From Brevibacillus sp. (GTDB taxonomy: Bacteria; Bacillota; Bacilli; Brevibacillales; Brevibacillaceae): a stretch of DNA of 35,580 nucleotides. The notes under the pieces were generated by a model. It had not been told where the DNA came from and ran no database searches. It worked only from the letters and a program-made list of their open reading frames with translations. Position 1 is the first letter of the stretch. Each line of letters begins with the position of its first letter. Positions 7,644 to 15,572 of this stretch are shown piece after piece. The position numbers were made by a program, and so were the translations under genes. The stretch is from the NCBI GenBank assembly GCA_029240815.1, contig JARDZO010000017.1, positions 1-35,580 on the forward strand, read 5' to 3'.

Positions 7644-8390
7644 ATGATTATCCTCAAGACACCCGAAGAAATCGAATTGATGCGCGCAGCAGGACGTATT
7701 TTGGCCGCTTGCCATCGAGAAATTAAGACGATGATTCGTCCCGGCGTAACTACCTGGGACATTGATCAATTTGTTGAAGAATTCTTAGCCAAAAACGGAG
7801 CAACCCCTGAGCAAAAAGGGTATTCTGGTTATCCGTATGCGACCTGCGGCTCCGTAAATGATGTGATTTGCCACGGTTTTCCCAAAAAAGAACCGCTCCG
7901 CGACGGTGATATTGTAACTATCGACATGGTCGTTCGAAAAGACGGCTGGCTCGCCGATTCGGCCTGGTCATACGAGGTAGGCAAGGTTTCTCCTGAAGCC
8001 AAACGTCTTCTGGAAGTAACCGAAAAGTCGTTGTACTTAGGCATCGAGCAGGCTGTGGTCGGCAATCGGATCGGGGACATATCCCACGCCATCCAGACCT
8101 TTGCACAGGCCAATGGATACTCCGTAGTCCGTGACTTTACCGGTCATGGAATCGGAAAAGATATGCACGAAGAGCCCTACGTTCCCCACTTTGGCCCTCC
8201 AGGGCGTGGCCAGCGATTGAAAGAAGGCATGGTCATTACCATCGAGCCTATGCTCAACATCGGTACGTATCACGCGAGAATCGACGAAGATGGTTGGACT
8301 GCACGTACGCGGGATGGCCAGCTCTCTGCACAGTATGAGCACACCATCGCCATTACAGCGGATGGACCTGTCATTTTGACCAAACAATAG
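7644..8390 (+). CDS. map: methionine aminopeptidase, type I
   Basis: It removes the initiator methionine from nascent proteins using a dinuclear metal centre. The 248-residue product shows the full ligand set of the family: Asp in VTIDMVV, Asp in LADSAW, His in FTGHGIG, Glu in ITIEPM and Glu in QYEHTI, plus the substrate His in ICHGFP. The start at 7644 follows AAGGAGAG with 5-6 nt spacing; an earlier in-frame start at 7560 has no such site. It stands alone, not in the ribosomal operon, so it is probably the second (YflG-like) copy often seen in Bacilli. A TATAAT at 7514-7519 suggests a leader of about 120 nt. Confidence 0.95.
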   Translation: MIILKTPEEIELMRAAGRILAACHREIKTMIRPGVTTWDIDQFVEEFLAKNGATPEQKGYSGYPYATCGSVNDVICHGFPKKEPLRDGDIVTIDMVVRKDGWLADSAWSYEVGKVSPEAKRLLEVTEKSLYLGIEQAVVGNRIGDISHAIQTFAQANGYSVVRDFTGHGIGKDMHEEPYVPHFGPPGRGQRLKEGMVITIEPMLNIGTYHARIDEDGWTARTRDGQLSAQYEHTIAITADGPVILTKQ

Positions 8391-8435
8391 AACCACGCGA
8401 AAAAGAAAAAACCATCTCATTCATTAGACAAAATA

Positions 8436-8482
8436 AATAGAGGATATCATGTTCTGAATGAGAGCATATATCCTCTATTTTT
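8436..8482. terminator. bidirectional terminator between map and adaA
   Basis: A 13-bp stem AAATAGAGGATAT / ATATCCTCTATTT with a 19-nt loop, T-run on the plus side and A-run on the other. It serves the convergent map and adaA genes. Confidence 0.9.
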
Positions 8483-8499
8483 GTTGTTGTTAGATGTCT

Positions 8500-9060
8500 T
8501 CACGTTCTCACTCTCTGCTCCACTTCCCGGCGATATTGGGTCGGGGTCAGTCCCGCTTCCTTCAGGAAGACATGGGCAAAGTACGCGCTCGTACGAAAAC
8601 CCACTTGCATCGCGATATCGGTCACACTATGCTTCGTTTCAGACAGCAGCTTTTTGGCCGCTTCTACGCGCCTTCGACTCAGATACTTGCCTGGGGAGCA
8701 ATCCATCTGCCGGGTAAACGAGCGCTGCAGGTGAAATGGACTGACGAACAGGCGCGAAGCCATATCCTGCAGTGTCAAGGGTTCTTGATAGCATTCGTCA
8801 ATTAGTCGTTCCACACGATTGGCCAACTCTTCATCAGCGGGGAGCCAGCTGGCTGCTAGCGGCTGACACCTTTTGCAAGGGCGCAATCCGATCTGTTCAG
8901 CCTCACGTATACTGGTAAAAATGCGAATGTTCTCTTGCTTGGGCACACGAGATTTGCAGGACGGGCGGCAAAAAATTCCCGTGGTCAATACTCCGTACCA
9001 AAACTGTCCGTCATAAACATCATCGCATTCCACGATCGCCCGCCAGCTCTCTTCGTTCAT
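8500..9060 (-). CDS. adaA: methylphosphotriester-DNA alkyltransferase/activator AdaA
   Basis: It takes methyl groups from phosphotriesters in DNA and, once methylated, activates alkylation-response genes. Residues 1-75 are the Ada zinc domain with the four Cys ligands at 31, 35, 62 and 65 (FCRPSCKSR ... PCKRC); Cys31 matches the methyl acceptor. Residues about 85-180 carry two AraC-type HTH motifs ending in GFRTSAYFAHVFLKEAGLTPTQYRR. There is no O6-methylguanine transferase domain, as in B. subtilis AdaA. A TATAAT is present at 9096-9101 without a good -35, as expected for a promoter needing an activator. No adaB or alkA neighbour is seen; the divergent neighbour is an MFS exporter. Confidence 0.93.
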   Translation of the reverse strand: MNEESWRAIVECDDVYDGQFWYGVLTTGIFCRPSCKSRVPKQENIRIFTSIREAEQIGLRPCKRCQPLAASWLPADEELANRVERLIDECYQEPLTLQDMASRLFVSPFHLQRSFTRQMDCSPGKYLSRRRVEAAKKLLSETKHSVTDIAMQVGFRTSAYFAHVFLKEAGLTPTQYRREVEQRVRT

Positions 9061-9215
9061 ACGCCATCCTTCCTTTCTGACTTTCTCATGTTTTTATTAT
9101 ATCGCTGCAACCCCTCATCCGTTAGCACACCGGAATGAAAGAGCAATATTACGTAATCAAAGATTCGATCGCACCATCCAAAAAATAGGAAAGCAAGATC
9201 TGGATAGAAACAAAA

Positions 9216-9245
9216 TTGTCACTTCCCTATCATCAATCGTATACA
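9216..9245 (+). promoter_or_regulatory. MFS gene promoter
   Basis: TTGTCA (9216-9221), an 18-nt spacer and TATACA (9240-9245). The left arm of a long inverted repeat starts right after the -35 hexamer. Confidence 0.55.
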
Positions 9246-9265
9246 TACATGCGGTGATAGGGAGG
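9222..9265 (+). promoter_or_regulatory. inverted repeat framing the MFS promoter and ribosome binding site
   Basis: CTTCCCTATCA (9222-9232) and TGATAGGGAGG (9255-9265) are complementary over 11 positions (one G-T) with 22 nt between. The right arm includes the GGGAGG ribosome binding site of the MFS gene. With the predicted promoter, only the right arm lies in the transcript, so a split operator is more likely than an RNA hairpin. If transcription starts further upstream, the hairpin would hide the ribosome binding site. Confidence 0.55.
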
Positions 9266-9273
9266 AATACAGC

Positions 9274-10530
9274 ATGAACCAGAATCAAGAAAGCATAATG
9301 AGTAACAATGGTTTCCGCACATTTTGGCTAAGTCATACTGCTACTCAATTTGGGAGCCAAGTCGCCCTTCTGGGGCTTCCGCTTGTCGCATCCCTCACGC
9401 TTTCGTCAACACCGCTGGAAATGGGCATACTCGGCGCCCTTGAATTCGCCCCGTTTTTGCTGATCGGTTTGATTGCCGGCGTCTGGGTAGACCGGTTTCG
9501 AAGACGCCCTCTGCTGATCTTTTCCAACATCGGTCGCGCGCTGATATTGGCTCTGATTCCCGTCGCCTCGTTTGCGGGGGTTTTGCGGATCGAGTGGCTG
9601 TACGTAATCGCCTTTTTGACGGGAATCGGCACCGTTTTTTTTGACATTGCCTACCAATCCTATTTGCCTGCATTGGTAAACAGGGAGCAGCTCGTAAAAG
9701 GAAACAGCCTGCTGGAGGGGAGCCGTTCAGCGGCGCAAATGTGCGGCCCCGGACTGGCAGGGGCTATCGTCTTGGTCACAGCGGCACCTTTCGCGATATT
9801 GACCACTTCGTTTTCCTTTCTCCTCTCCGCCCTCGCGCTTTTGTTCATCAAACAAGAGGAGCGGGTATCTTCCGGTCAAGGAGCCACGAGAGGGTTATGG
9901 GATGATATTCGAGAGGGCTTGCGTCTTTCTTTTTCCGAGCCCTTGGTATTCGGCGTGATCCGCTGCGCTGGCATTTTTAATTTCTCCTGGAATGTGATGT
10001 TCAGTGTCTATGTACTCTATGCCATTGAGGAACTCCGATTGTCTTCCGGCTGGCTGGGCTTTGTCTACGGAGGGATGGGGGTCGGTTTTTTCTTGGGGGC
10101 ATCGCTCGTCCACAAAGCGATCCGTCGGTTTGGAATGGGTCCGGTCGTGATCGGCTCTGCTGCAATCGCTGCATGCGGAGGGCCATTCGCGCCGCTGGCA
10201 GTTGGCTCCGATGGTTTGACTGCCTTGACTCTTTCAGCCGGCCAGTTTTTCTTTGGGCTTGGCGTATCCATGTGGAGCATCAGCACACTTAGCCTTCGTC
10301 AGGCAATCGTTCCCGCACACCTCCAAGGACGGGTGAACGCCACTGTCCGCTTCGTCTCTTGGGGCGCGTATCCGCTTGGATCTCTTGCAGGCGGTTATCT
10401 CGGTGACACATTCGGCATGAGGATCGCTTTGATCACAGGTGCGGTTGGTCTTGCCGTTTCTGTCTTGACGCTCTTTTTCACCCCGTTTTTGAAAAGGAAG
10501 GAAAAGTCGATGCAAGAGTTTCGTATATAG
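9274..10530 (+). CDS. MFS transporter (enterobactin/macrolide exporter-like)
   Basis: A 418-residue polytopic membrane protein with about 12 hydrophobic segments. Residues 10-30 show FRTFWLSHTATQFGSQVALLG, typical of the MFS_3/EntS-like exporter group; the loop after helix 2 has the MFS signature AGVWVDRFRRRPLL, with the conserved Asp and Arg. Substrates in this group include siderophores and macrolides; none can be assigned here. The start follows GGGAGG (8 nt). The gene is monocistronic with its own strong terminator and lies divergent from adaA across 213 nt. An inverted repeat around its promoter suggests control by a repressor whose gene is not obvious in the window. Confidence 0.88.
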   Translation: MNQNQESIMSNNGFRTFWLSHTATQFGSQVALLGLPLVASLTLSSTPLEMGILGALEFAPFLLIGLIAGVWVDRFRRRPLLIFSNIGRALILALIPVASFAGVLRIEWLYVIAFLTGIGTVFFDIAYQSYLPALVNREQLVKGNSLLEGSRSAAQMCGPGLAGAIVLVTAAPFAILTTSFSFLLSALALLFIKQEERVSSGQGATRGLWDDIREGLRLSFSEPLVFGVIRCAGIFNFSWNVMFSVYVLYAIEELRLSSGWLGFVYGGMGVGFFLGASLVHKAIRRFGMGPVVIGSAAIAACGGPFAPLAVGSDGLTALTLSAGQFFFGLGVSMWSISTLSLRQAIVPAHLQGRVNATVRFVSWGAYPLGSLAGGYLGDTFGMRIALITGAVGLAVSVLTLFFTPFLKRKEKSMQEFRI

Positions 10531-10587
10531 CCAGAAAATCCATGCGGCAGTCCATTGAGCTGACGAGATTCTATAGTTAAATAACGG

Positions 10588-10634
10588 AGGGTTCCACATA
10601 TTAGTCTTGTACAAGATGTGGAACCCTTTATTTA
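10588..10634 (+). terminator. terminator of the MFS gene
   Basis: A perfect 12-bp stem AGGGTTCCACAT / ATGTGGAACCCT with a 16-nt loop, followed by TTATTTAT. Confidence 0.9.
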
Positions 10635-10705
10635 TGTTGATTGTTTTTTGGATCTTGAAATATTTGGCCAAAAGCCTCCGATGTGCTGAATCGAACATCG
10701 ATACC

Positions 10706-10734
10706 TTGACAGCTGCTTGCCTGGTTCGTATGAT
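10706..10734 (+). promoter_or_regulatory. promoter of the LLM oxidoreductase-tetR operon
   Basis: A perfect -35 TTGACA (10706-10711), a 17-nt spacer and TATGAT (10729-10734). Such a strong promoter usually needs a repressor, and a palindrome follows directly. Confidence 0.8.
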
Positions 10735-10744
10735 GCAAATACAC

Positions 10745-10764
10745 TTGTTACTAACTAGTAACAA
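10745..10764. promoter_or_regulatory. candidate TetR operator
   Basis: TTGTTACTAACTAGTAACAA, a perfect 9-2-9 palindrome starting about 4 nt after the predicted transcription start and ending ahead of the AAAGGAGG ribosome binding site. Its TTACT...AGTAA half-sites are like known TetR-family operators, and the second gene of the operon encodes a TetR-type regulator. Confidence 0.75.
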
Positions 10765-10788
10765 ACCTTCAAAGGAGGTTTCCTATAC

Positions 10789-11826
10789 ATGTCCGAATCA
10801 ACGAATGAACGCCAAGCACCCAAACAGCTACGCGATATCCCCTTGTCTGTTCTGGATCTCGCACCGATTATAGAAGGTAGCAACGCAACCGAATCGTACA
10901 AGAAAAGCCTCGATTTGGCTCAGCATGTGGAAAAGTGGGGCTATCATCGTTACTGGTTGGCCGAGCATCATTCCATGCCCAGCGTAGCCAGCTCTGCTAC
11001 TTCTGTCTTGATCGGACACATCGCTGGCGGAACGACTACGCTGCGTGTCGGCTCCGGCGGAATCATGCTGCCCAATCACGCCCCTTTGGTGATTGCAGAA
11101 CAGTTCGGTACCTTGGAATCGCTATATCCTGGACGCATCGATCTAGGCTTGGGAAGAGCTCCGGGTGCGGACCAACGAACAGCGCGCGCCTTGCGTCGTG
11201 ATCTGAGAATCGGCGGAGAAGATTTCCCTGAGCTGCTGCAAGAGCTGCGTGATTATTTGAGTCCGCACACGAGTGATTCACCTGCGGGTGTTCGCGCCAT
11301 TCCAGGAGAAGGGCTGAATATCCCGATCTGGCTGCTTGGCTCCAGCGATTTCAGTGCCCGTCTCGCTGGATTGCTCGGATTGCCGTTTGCCTTTGCCGGC
11401 CATTTTTCACCGAACTATACTTTGCCTGCCCTGCAGACGTACCGTCACAGCTTCCGCCCGTCCGACGTGCTGGATCAGCCATATGCGATGGTCGGTGTCA
11501 ATGTCATGGCTGCAGATACGGACGAAATAGCCGAGAGACTCGCTACCTCGCATTTTCAAGCATTCCTAAATATCATTCGCGGTGATCTCAAACCGATCCA
11601 ACCGCCGGTCGATGACATGGATGACCTATGGAGCGAGTTTGAAAAACTGTCTGTTCAATCCCAGCTGCGTTCCTCGATTATTGGGAGTCCTGAAACGGTG
11701 AAAAAAGAACTGCAGGAGCTGCTGAACTCCACGCAGGCGGATGAGCTGATGATTACCACACAAATGTTCGAGCACGCAGATCGCCTCCACTCCTACGAAA
11801 TCGTCGCCGATGTCTGGAAAGCGTAA
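10789..11826 (+). CDS. LLM-class flavin-dependent oxidoreductase
   Basis: A bacterial luciferase-like monooxygenase of 345 residues using reduced flavin from a separate reductase. The TIM-barrel signatures of the subfamily are present: [21 protein letters not shown], then [42 protein letters not shown]. It resembles the widely distributed YwcH-type group, whose substrates are mostly unknown. The start follows AAAGGAGG (10 nt). The tetR gene follows at once, and a palindromic operator sits just after the promoter, so the enzyme is probably induced by a small molecule, perhaps a xenobiotic or reactive electrophile (inference). Confidence 0.93.
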   Translation: MSESTNERQAPKQLRDIPLSVLDLAPIIEGSNATESYKKSLDLAQHVEKWGYHRYWLAEHHSMPSVASSATSVLIGHIAGGTTTLRVGSGGIMLPNHAPLVIAEQFGTLESLYPGRIDLGLGRAPGADQRTARALRRDLRIGGEDFPELLQELRDYLSPHTSDSPAGVRAIPGEGLNIPIWLLGSSDFSARLAGLLGLPFAFAGHFSPNYTLPALQTYRHSFRPSDVLDQPYAMVGVNVMAADTDEIAERLATSHFQAFLNIIRGDLKPIQPPVDDMDDLWSEFEKLSVQSQLRSSIIGSPETVKKELQELLNSTQADELMITTQMFEHADRLHSYEIVADVWKA

Positions 11827-11830
11827 CAAC

Positions 11831-12427
11831 ATGACTTCCGGTAAGCGAACGCGAATCCCTCGCGCGGAGGCACAGGAAATCATCTTGAACGCCGCCGAAG
11901 AGCTGTTTTATCAGGAGGGCATTCATTCTGTCAGTGTGGACGCAGTGGTCGAACGGGCAGGGATCAATAAGATGAGCGTATACCGCCAATTTTCCTCCAA
12001 GACCGACCTGATCCTAGCTTACATGAGTCGAAAGCAACAGGCATTTTGGACCGACTGGACGACGAGTTTATCCAAGTATCCTGATCAACCTCGAGAGCAG
12101 CTCATTCAGTTCTTTCGTGATTTGGCTGCAAAAGCGTCCTGCACCGATTTTCGGGGCTGCTGCTTTATCAACGTCGCAGTTGAATTTCCCGATACGACAC
12201 ATCCCGTTCGTGAACTCGTCACGGCTCATCAAAAGCGAGTTCACGACACCTTTCTGGAGCTGTCGAAAGCGCTCGGAGCGCCTCATCCCCACGAGCTCGC
12301 CTACACACTCCGCCTATTGATGGAAGGAACGTATGCGGACAGCCAGACCTACGGAACGAACAGTGCTGCCATTCAGATGCTCCCTGTGATCGTTGAGAAA
12401 CTGATTGATGCAGCTGCTGCAACATAA
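11831..12427 (+). CDS. TetR/AcrR family transcriptional regulator
   Basis: A 198-residue dimeric DNA-binding repressor. The N-terminal HTH is clear: ILNAAEELFYQEGIHSVSVDAVVERAGINKMSVYRQFSSKTDLILAYM (about residues 18-65). The C-terminal ligand domain has a CTDFRGCCFINVAVEFPD segment typical of one TetR subgroup. The ATG at 11831 follows GGAAAG 4 nt after the oxidoreductase stop at 11826; an ATG at 11810 would overlap but has no ribosome binding site. It most likely represses its own operon through the palindrome at 10745-10764. Confidence 0.92.
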   Translation: MTSGKRTRIPRAEAQEIILNAAEELFYQEGIHSVSVDAVVERAGINKMSVYRQFSSKTDLILAYMSRKQQAFWTDWTTSLSKYPDQPREQLIQFFRDLAAKASCTDFRGCCFINVAVEFPDTTHPVRELVTAHQKRVHDTFLELSKALGAPHPHELAYTLRLLMEGTYADSQTYGTNSAAIQMLPVIVEKLIDAAAAT

Positions 12428-12443
12428 CCGAAATGTCTAACGT

Positions 12444-12485
12444 AAAAAAGTGGCTTGCCGCATTCTCATGCAGCAGCCACTTTTT
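12444..12485 (+). terminator. terminator of the LLM-tetR operon
   Basis: AAAAAAGTGGCT pairs with AGCCACTTTTT around a 19-nt loop. The flanking A- and T-runs make it usable from both sides. Confidence 0.88.
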
Positions 12486-12528
12486 ACATCAGTTTAGTAG
12501 CAGACCAAGACACATGTCCCGCTCCGCC

Positions 12529-12705
12529 TTACCCTTGAACGATTGTTGCTAATTTCTTATCGCCCGTCATTGCTTCCAGATCTTGAATGTCTTTTTCCAG
12601 ATCTTGAATGTCTTCTTCAATCAGCTTTTTCAGATGCTGTTTTTCTCGCAATACTTTACGAGTCTGCTCCAACCGCTGGTTCAAATCGAACACGCCGAGA
12701 TACAC
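12529..12705 (-). CDS. small coiled-coil hypothetical protein (58 aa)
   Basis: I place the start at the GTG at 12705 because AGGGAGGG lies 7 nt upstream; a longer frame from 12771 has only a poorly spaced site. The 58-residue product is a charged helix or coiled coil (L-x3-L spacing, many E/K). It carries a short internal repeat, DIQDLEK then DIQDLEA, encoded by an almost exact tandem 21-nt duplication at about 12578-12620. The function is unknown. It is isolated, between the LLM-tetR operon terminator and the PspC gene. Confidence 0.6.
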   Translation of the reverse strand: MYLGVFDLNQRLEQTRKVLREKQHLKKLIEEDIQDLEKDIQDLEAMTGDKKLATIVQG

Positions 12706-12856
12706 TGCCTTTCCCTCCCTATGTACATATTCCACCTTACATGTTATGCAGAGGGAACCATTTGTTTCCATTTCTCCATTCGGTAGACGGGCCTTTATTT
12801 TTTCACATAAATGCTTGCGGAAAGGACGAGGAAGTTTTTATCCTTTCTGATCGTAC

Positions 12857-12881
12857 AAAAAAACTCCCTGTCGCAGGAAGT
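12857..12881 (-). terminator. terminator of the PspC-domain gene
   Basis: Minus-strand ACTTCCTG / CAGGGAGT stem with a 3-nt loop followed by seven Ts, 14 nt after the PspC gene stop. Confidence 0.85.
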
Positions 12882-12894
12882 CTCTTTGTCTGTT

Positions 12895-13254
12895 TTATAT
12901 GTTTTTGTACTTGCCCAGCTCTGTGCGCAGACGTTGCACCTCTTGAACCAGCGCCCGTTTTTCCAGACGATCAATCTCGGAATCCAGATCACTCATGCGT
13001 GCTTGAGGTTGACTTTTGTACGGCCGCTCATACAAATCGAATCCATCTTCTGCCGCGTGTGACCAACGTGGTTCTTTGGGCATGATCATCGCCAGCAACA
13101 AGTAAATCAAAATGGGAATCCCGGTGCAAACCGTCAAAATAACGACCCCTACGCGAACCAGCGTCGAATCAATATTGAGAAACTGAGCAATCCCTCCACA
13201 GATCCCAAACAATCGTTTATCTTGCCCGGAACGGTATAAACGTCTTTCCATCAT
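12895..13254 (-). CDS. PspC domain membrane protein
   Basis: A 119-residue protein with the PspC signature at residues 3-60: RRLYRSGQDKRLFGICGGIAQ, then DSTLVRVGVVIL and a membrane helix ending in AMIMPKEP. The C-terminal ~35 residues are a charged coiled coil. PspC proteins act in envelope-stress sensing, and Firmicute versions (YvlC-like) belong to LiaRS- or SigW-type responses; which one applies here is not visible. Start after GGAAGGA with 5 nt spacing to the first of two ATGs. It appears to be monocistronic. Confidence 0.9.
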   Translation of the reverse strand: MMERRLYRSGQDKRLFGICGGIAQFLNIDSTLVRVGVVILTVCTGIPILIYLLLAMIMPKEPRWSHAAEDGFDLYERPYKSQPQARMSDLDSEIDRLEKRALVQEVQRLRTELGKYKNI

Positions 13255-13427
13255 CGCATTCCTTCCTCTCTTCAGGTTCCGCTTGCTTTGTATCTACAGG
13301 ATACCCCACAGCCGCTTTTGGCAAAATGGCCCGTAGAGGGATTTGTCCTCCGACCTCGGACGGATATCGGTCAAGCTCTGCATGAAACGGTCCGATCCCG
13401 CTCACGCTACAGGTGAGGTGATTTGTT

Positions 13428-13673
13428 ATGCCGCTCCTATGGCTGGTGGCTATTTGTATACTAACGGGTTGCTCTACGAACCCGGCAGAAGATCGGAGCT
13501 TTATCCAGAGCGATCGCCATTATTACTATCAACAGAGTGTCGTTCACCCACAAGGGCTGGAGCCGAACGTCACCCCCTATGGCCCGCCCGTAAACGCCAG
13601 CACTTCCGGGGAGTACGATCGCTGGATCAGGCCCGACACAGTGTCCCGATACCCAGGCCTATTCCCAGAGTAG
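13428..13673 (+). CDS. small putative lipoprotein (81 aa)
   Basis: The N-terminus LWLVAICILTGC is a short hydrophobic segment with a lipobox (LTGC, Cys about residue 15), so the product is probably lipid-anchored outside the membrane. The mature part is about 66 residues, rich in Tyr, Pro and Ser, with no recognised domain. The start follows AGGTGAGGTG (8 nt). It is followed by a terminator and has no operon partner. The positive charge before the hydrophobic segment is lacking, which lowers confidence. Confidence 0.6.
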   Translation: MPLLWLVAICILTGCSTNPAEDRSFIQSDRHYYYQQSVVHPQGLEPNVTPYGPPVNASTSGEYDRWIRPDTVSRYPGLFPE

Positions 13674-13695
13674 TCACTCTCTCCCCATTGCAAAG

Positions 13696-13724
13696 ACCGC
13701 CTCGACATACTCGGGCGGCCTTTT
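13696..13724 (+). terminator. terminator after the small lipoprotein gene
   Basis: A CCGCC / GGCGG stem (extendable by one wobble pair) followed by CCTTTT; short but GC-rich. Confidence 0.65.
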
Positions 13725-13732
13725 GCTGTTCG

Positions 13733-14362
13733 CTATGATCTCTTGTTTTCGGATTCCATATAATTTGGTCTCGGACGGTCAAATATTTCACCCAATGTCG
13801 CATAGCTGTGCCCCGCAAGCCTGCTAACCGGAGCAAAAGCCGCAGCATCAATTCGCCCTTGATGATACAAGGCATCCTCTACATGAACGTGAAGGACTTC
13901 CCCGATGATGAGATCTGAGGTGGTCGGATTGCCCAGCTCCACGATCTGATGAAGCTTGCACTCAAAATGGATGCGTGACGCTCCAAGACGAGGCACCTTG
14001 ACAGCAGTGGATGGTTGCAGCTCTATTCCGAGCGCTGTCACCTCGCTCACATCGGGAGGATATTCAGCAGACGTCTGATTCATCACATCGACATTGTGCA
14101 CATCCACCATGTTCACCACAAACTCACCCGTGTCCTGTATGTTGCGAGCTGTATCTTTTCGATTACCTCCTGGCTTGCGCATGACCGCGACCGATATCAT
14201 CATGGGCTCAATGCTTGCGACGTTAAAATAACTGAATGGTGCTGCATTGACGAGTCCCTTTCCATTCATCGAAGTCACCCAAGCGATTGGTCGAGGGATG
14301 ATGCCCCCTATGAGCAGCTTGTATTTTTCTTGTCGTTCCAAATCGGCCATCGTTAATTCCAT
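13733..14362 (-). CDS. flavin reductase family protein
   Basis: A 209-residue FMN-binding split-barrel protein. The N-terminal pattern KYKLLIGGIIPRPIAWVTSMNGKGLVNAAPFSYFNVAS is diagnostic, followed by KDTARNIQDTGEFVVNMV and a conserved H-x-GRIDA near the end. Such enzymes reduce flavin with NAD(P)H or act as FMN oxidoreductases. It is the last gene of the fumarylacetoacetate hydrolase-hmgA operon, 18 nt after hmgA, so it may supply reduced flavin to an aromatic hydroxylase encoded elsewhere (inference). Start after AGGGGA. Confidence 0.9.
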   Translation of the reverse strand: MELTMADLERQEKYKLLIGGIIPRPIAWVTSMNGKGLVNAAPFSYFNVASIEPMMISVAVMRKPGGNRKDTARNIQDTGEFVVNMVDVHNVDVMNQTSAEYPPDVSEVTALGIELQPSTAVKVPRLGASRIHFECKLHQIVELGNPTTSDLIIGEVLHVHVEDALYHQGRIDAAAFAPVSRLAGHSYATLGEIFDRPRPNYMESENKRS

Positions 14363-14380
14363 GCAACGATCCCCTCTTTC

Positions 14381-15541
14381 TTACTCACTTGGCGGCAGCC
14401 AACTCGACATATACGCTCCGTCCTCTACCTCCAGTGCCTGTCGCGTCACCTTTAGCGGATGGAACGTATCGAGCATGACAGCGAGCTCGCTCGTTTCCTT
14501 TTTACCGATACTACCTTCAATTTTGCCCGGATGTGGTCCGTGCGGGATGCCCATCGGGTGCAAGGTAATGGAGCCTTCGTAAATCCCTTTCCTGCTCATG
14601 AAATTGCCTTTTACGTAGTATAGCACTTCATCGCTTTCGACATTGCTGTGGAAATAAGGTGCTGGTATCGATTGGGGATGATAATCGTACAGCCTTGGCA
14701 CAAAGGAGCAGATCACGAAGTTTTGCCCGGCAAACGTCTGATGTACGGGAGGCGGCTGATGGATGCGTCCCGTGATCGGTTCAAAATCGTGGATGCTGAG
14801 AGCGTACGGGTACAAATACCCATCCCAGCCCACCACATCTAGCGGATGGAAGTCAAAAAAGTAGCTGTACACGACCGATTGCCTTTTGACGCGCACCTCA
14901 AAATCTCCGCTCTCGACGTGTGTCTCCAATCGCTCTGGCAGACGGATATCCCTTTCGCAAAAGGGTGAATGCTCCAGCAACTGGCCATGCTCATTGCGGT
15001 ATCGTTTAGGTGGCACGATTTCGTTTTGCGACTCGATCACGAGAAAACGACTCTGCATGGAAGGGACGATTCGGTACGTCGTGCCAATCGGGATCACCAA
15101 GTAATCACCAGGTTGATAAGTCAGTGTGCCAAATATCGTCTGGAGCTCCCCTTCGCCCTCGTGGACAAATACGACTTCATCTCCATCAGCATTGCGATAA
15201 AAATAATCCATTGGCTCTGTAGGTGCACAAACCCCCATGAGCACATCATGGTTTCCCAGCAAGTATCGGCGCCCACCGATCGGGTCTCCTCCTGGTCGAA
15301 CATCGAATGTCTTGAAATGCTGATGCTTCAAATCATCTTGCTCGACAAATTCAGGCGTAACGTCTGCAAACTTGCGTGTAGCGCGCACCTGAGTAGGAGG
15401 ATTGTGATGATACAGGATCGATTGAATGCCTGAAAATCCTTTGGTCCCCATAACTTGCTCGCGGAAAAGCTCTCCGTTCGGCTTGTAAAATGTCGTATGC
15501 CGCTTTTTTGGCACTTCCCCCATGCGATGATAAAAGGACAT
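14381..15541 (-). CDS. hmgA: homogentisate 1,2-dioxygenase
   Basis: This iron enzyme opens the ring of homogentisate to maleylacetoacetate in tyrosine/phenylalanine breakdown. The 386-residue cupin protein shows PYFHSNVESDEVLYYVKGNF and LHPMGIPHGPHPG. Expected Fe ligands are His298 and His334, with an acidic ligand at Asp304 or Glu305; the mammalian enzyme has Glu six residues after the first His, where this protein has Asp followed by Glu. At about 386 residues it is shorter than the ~445-residue human type and fits a distinct bacterial group. It lies between fumarylacetoacetate hydrolase (31 nt) and the flavin reductase. Start after GGGGGAAG. Confidence 0.92.
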   Translation of the reverse strand: MSFYHRMGEVPKKRHTTFYKPNGELFREQVMGTKGFSGIQSILYHHNPPTQVRATRKFADVTPEFVEQDDLKHQHFKTFDVRPGGDPIGGRRYLLGNHDVLMGVCAPTEPMDYFYRNADGDEVVFVHEGEGELQTIFGTLTYQPGDYLVIPIGTTYRIVPSMQSRFLVIESQNEIVPPKRYRNEHGQLLEHSPFCERDIRLPERLETHVESGDFEVRVKRQSVVYSYFFDFHPLDVVGWDGYLYPYALSIHDFEPITGRIHQPPPVHQTFAGQNFVICSFVPRLYDYHPQSIPAPYFHSNVESDEVLYYVKGNFMSRKGIYEGSITLHPMGIPHGPHPGKIEGSIGKKETSELAVMLDTFHPLKVTRQALEVEDGAYMSSWLPPSE

Positions 15542-15572
15542 CGTTCTTCCCCCTTCTTCCTATTTTTCTTGT

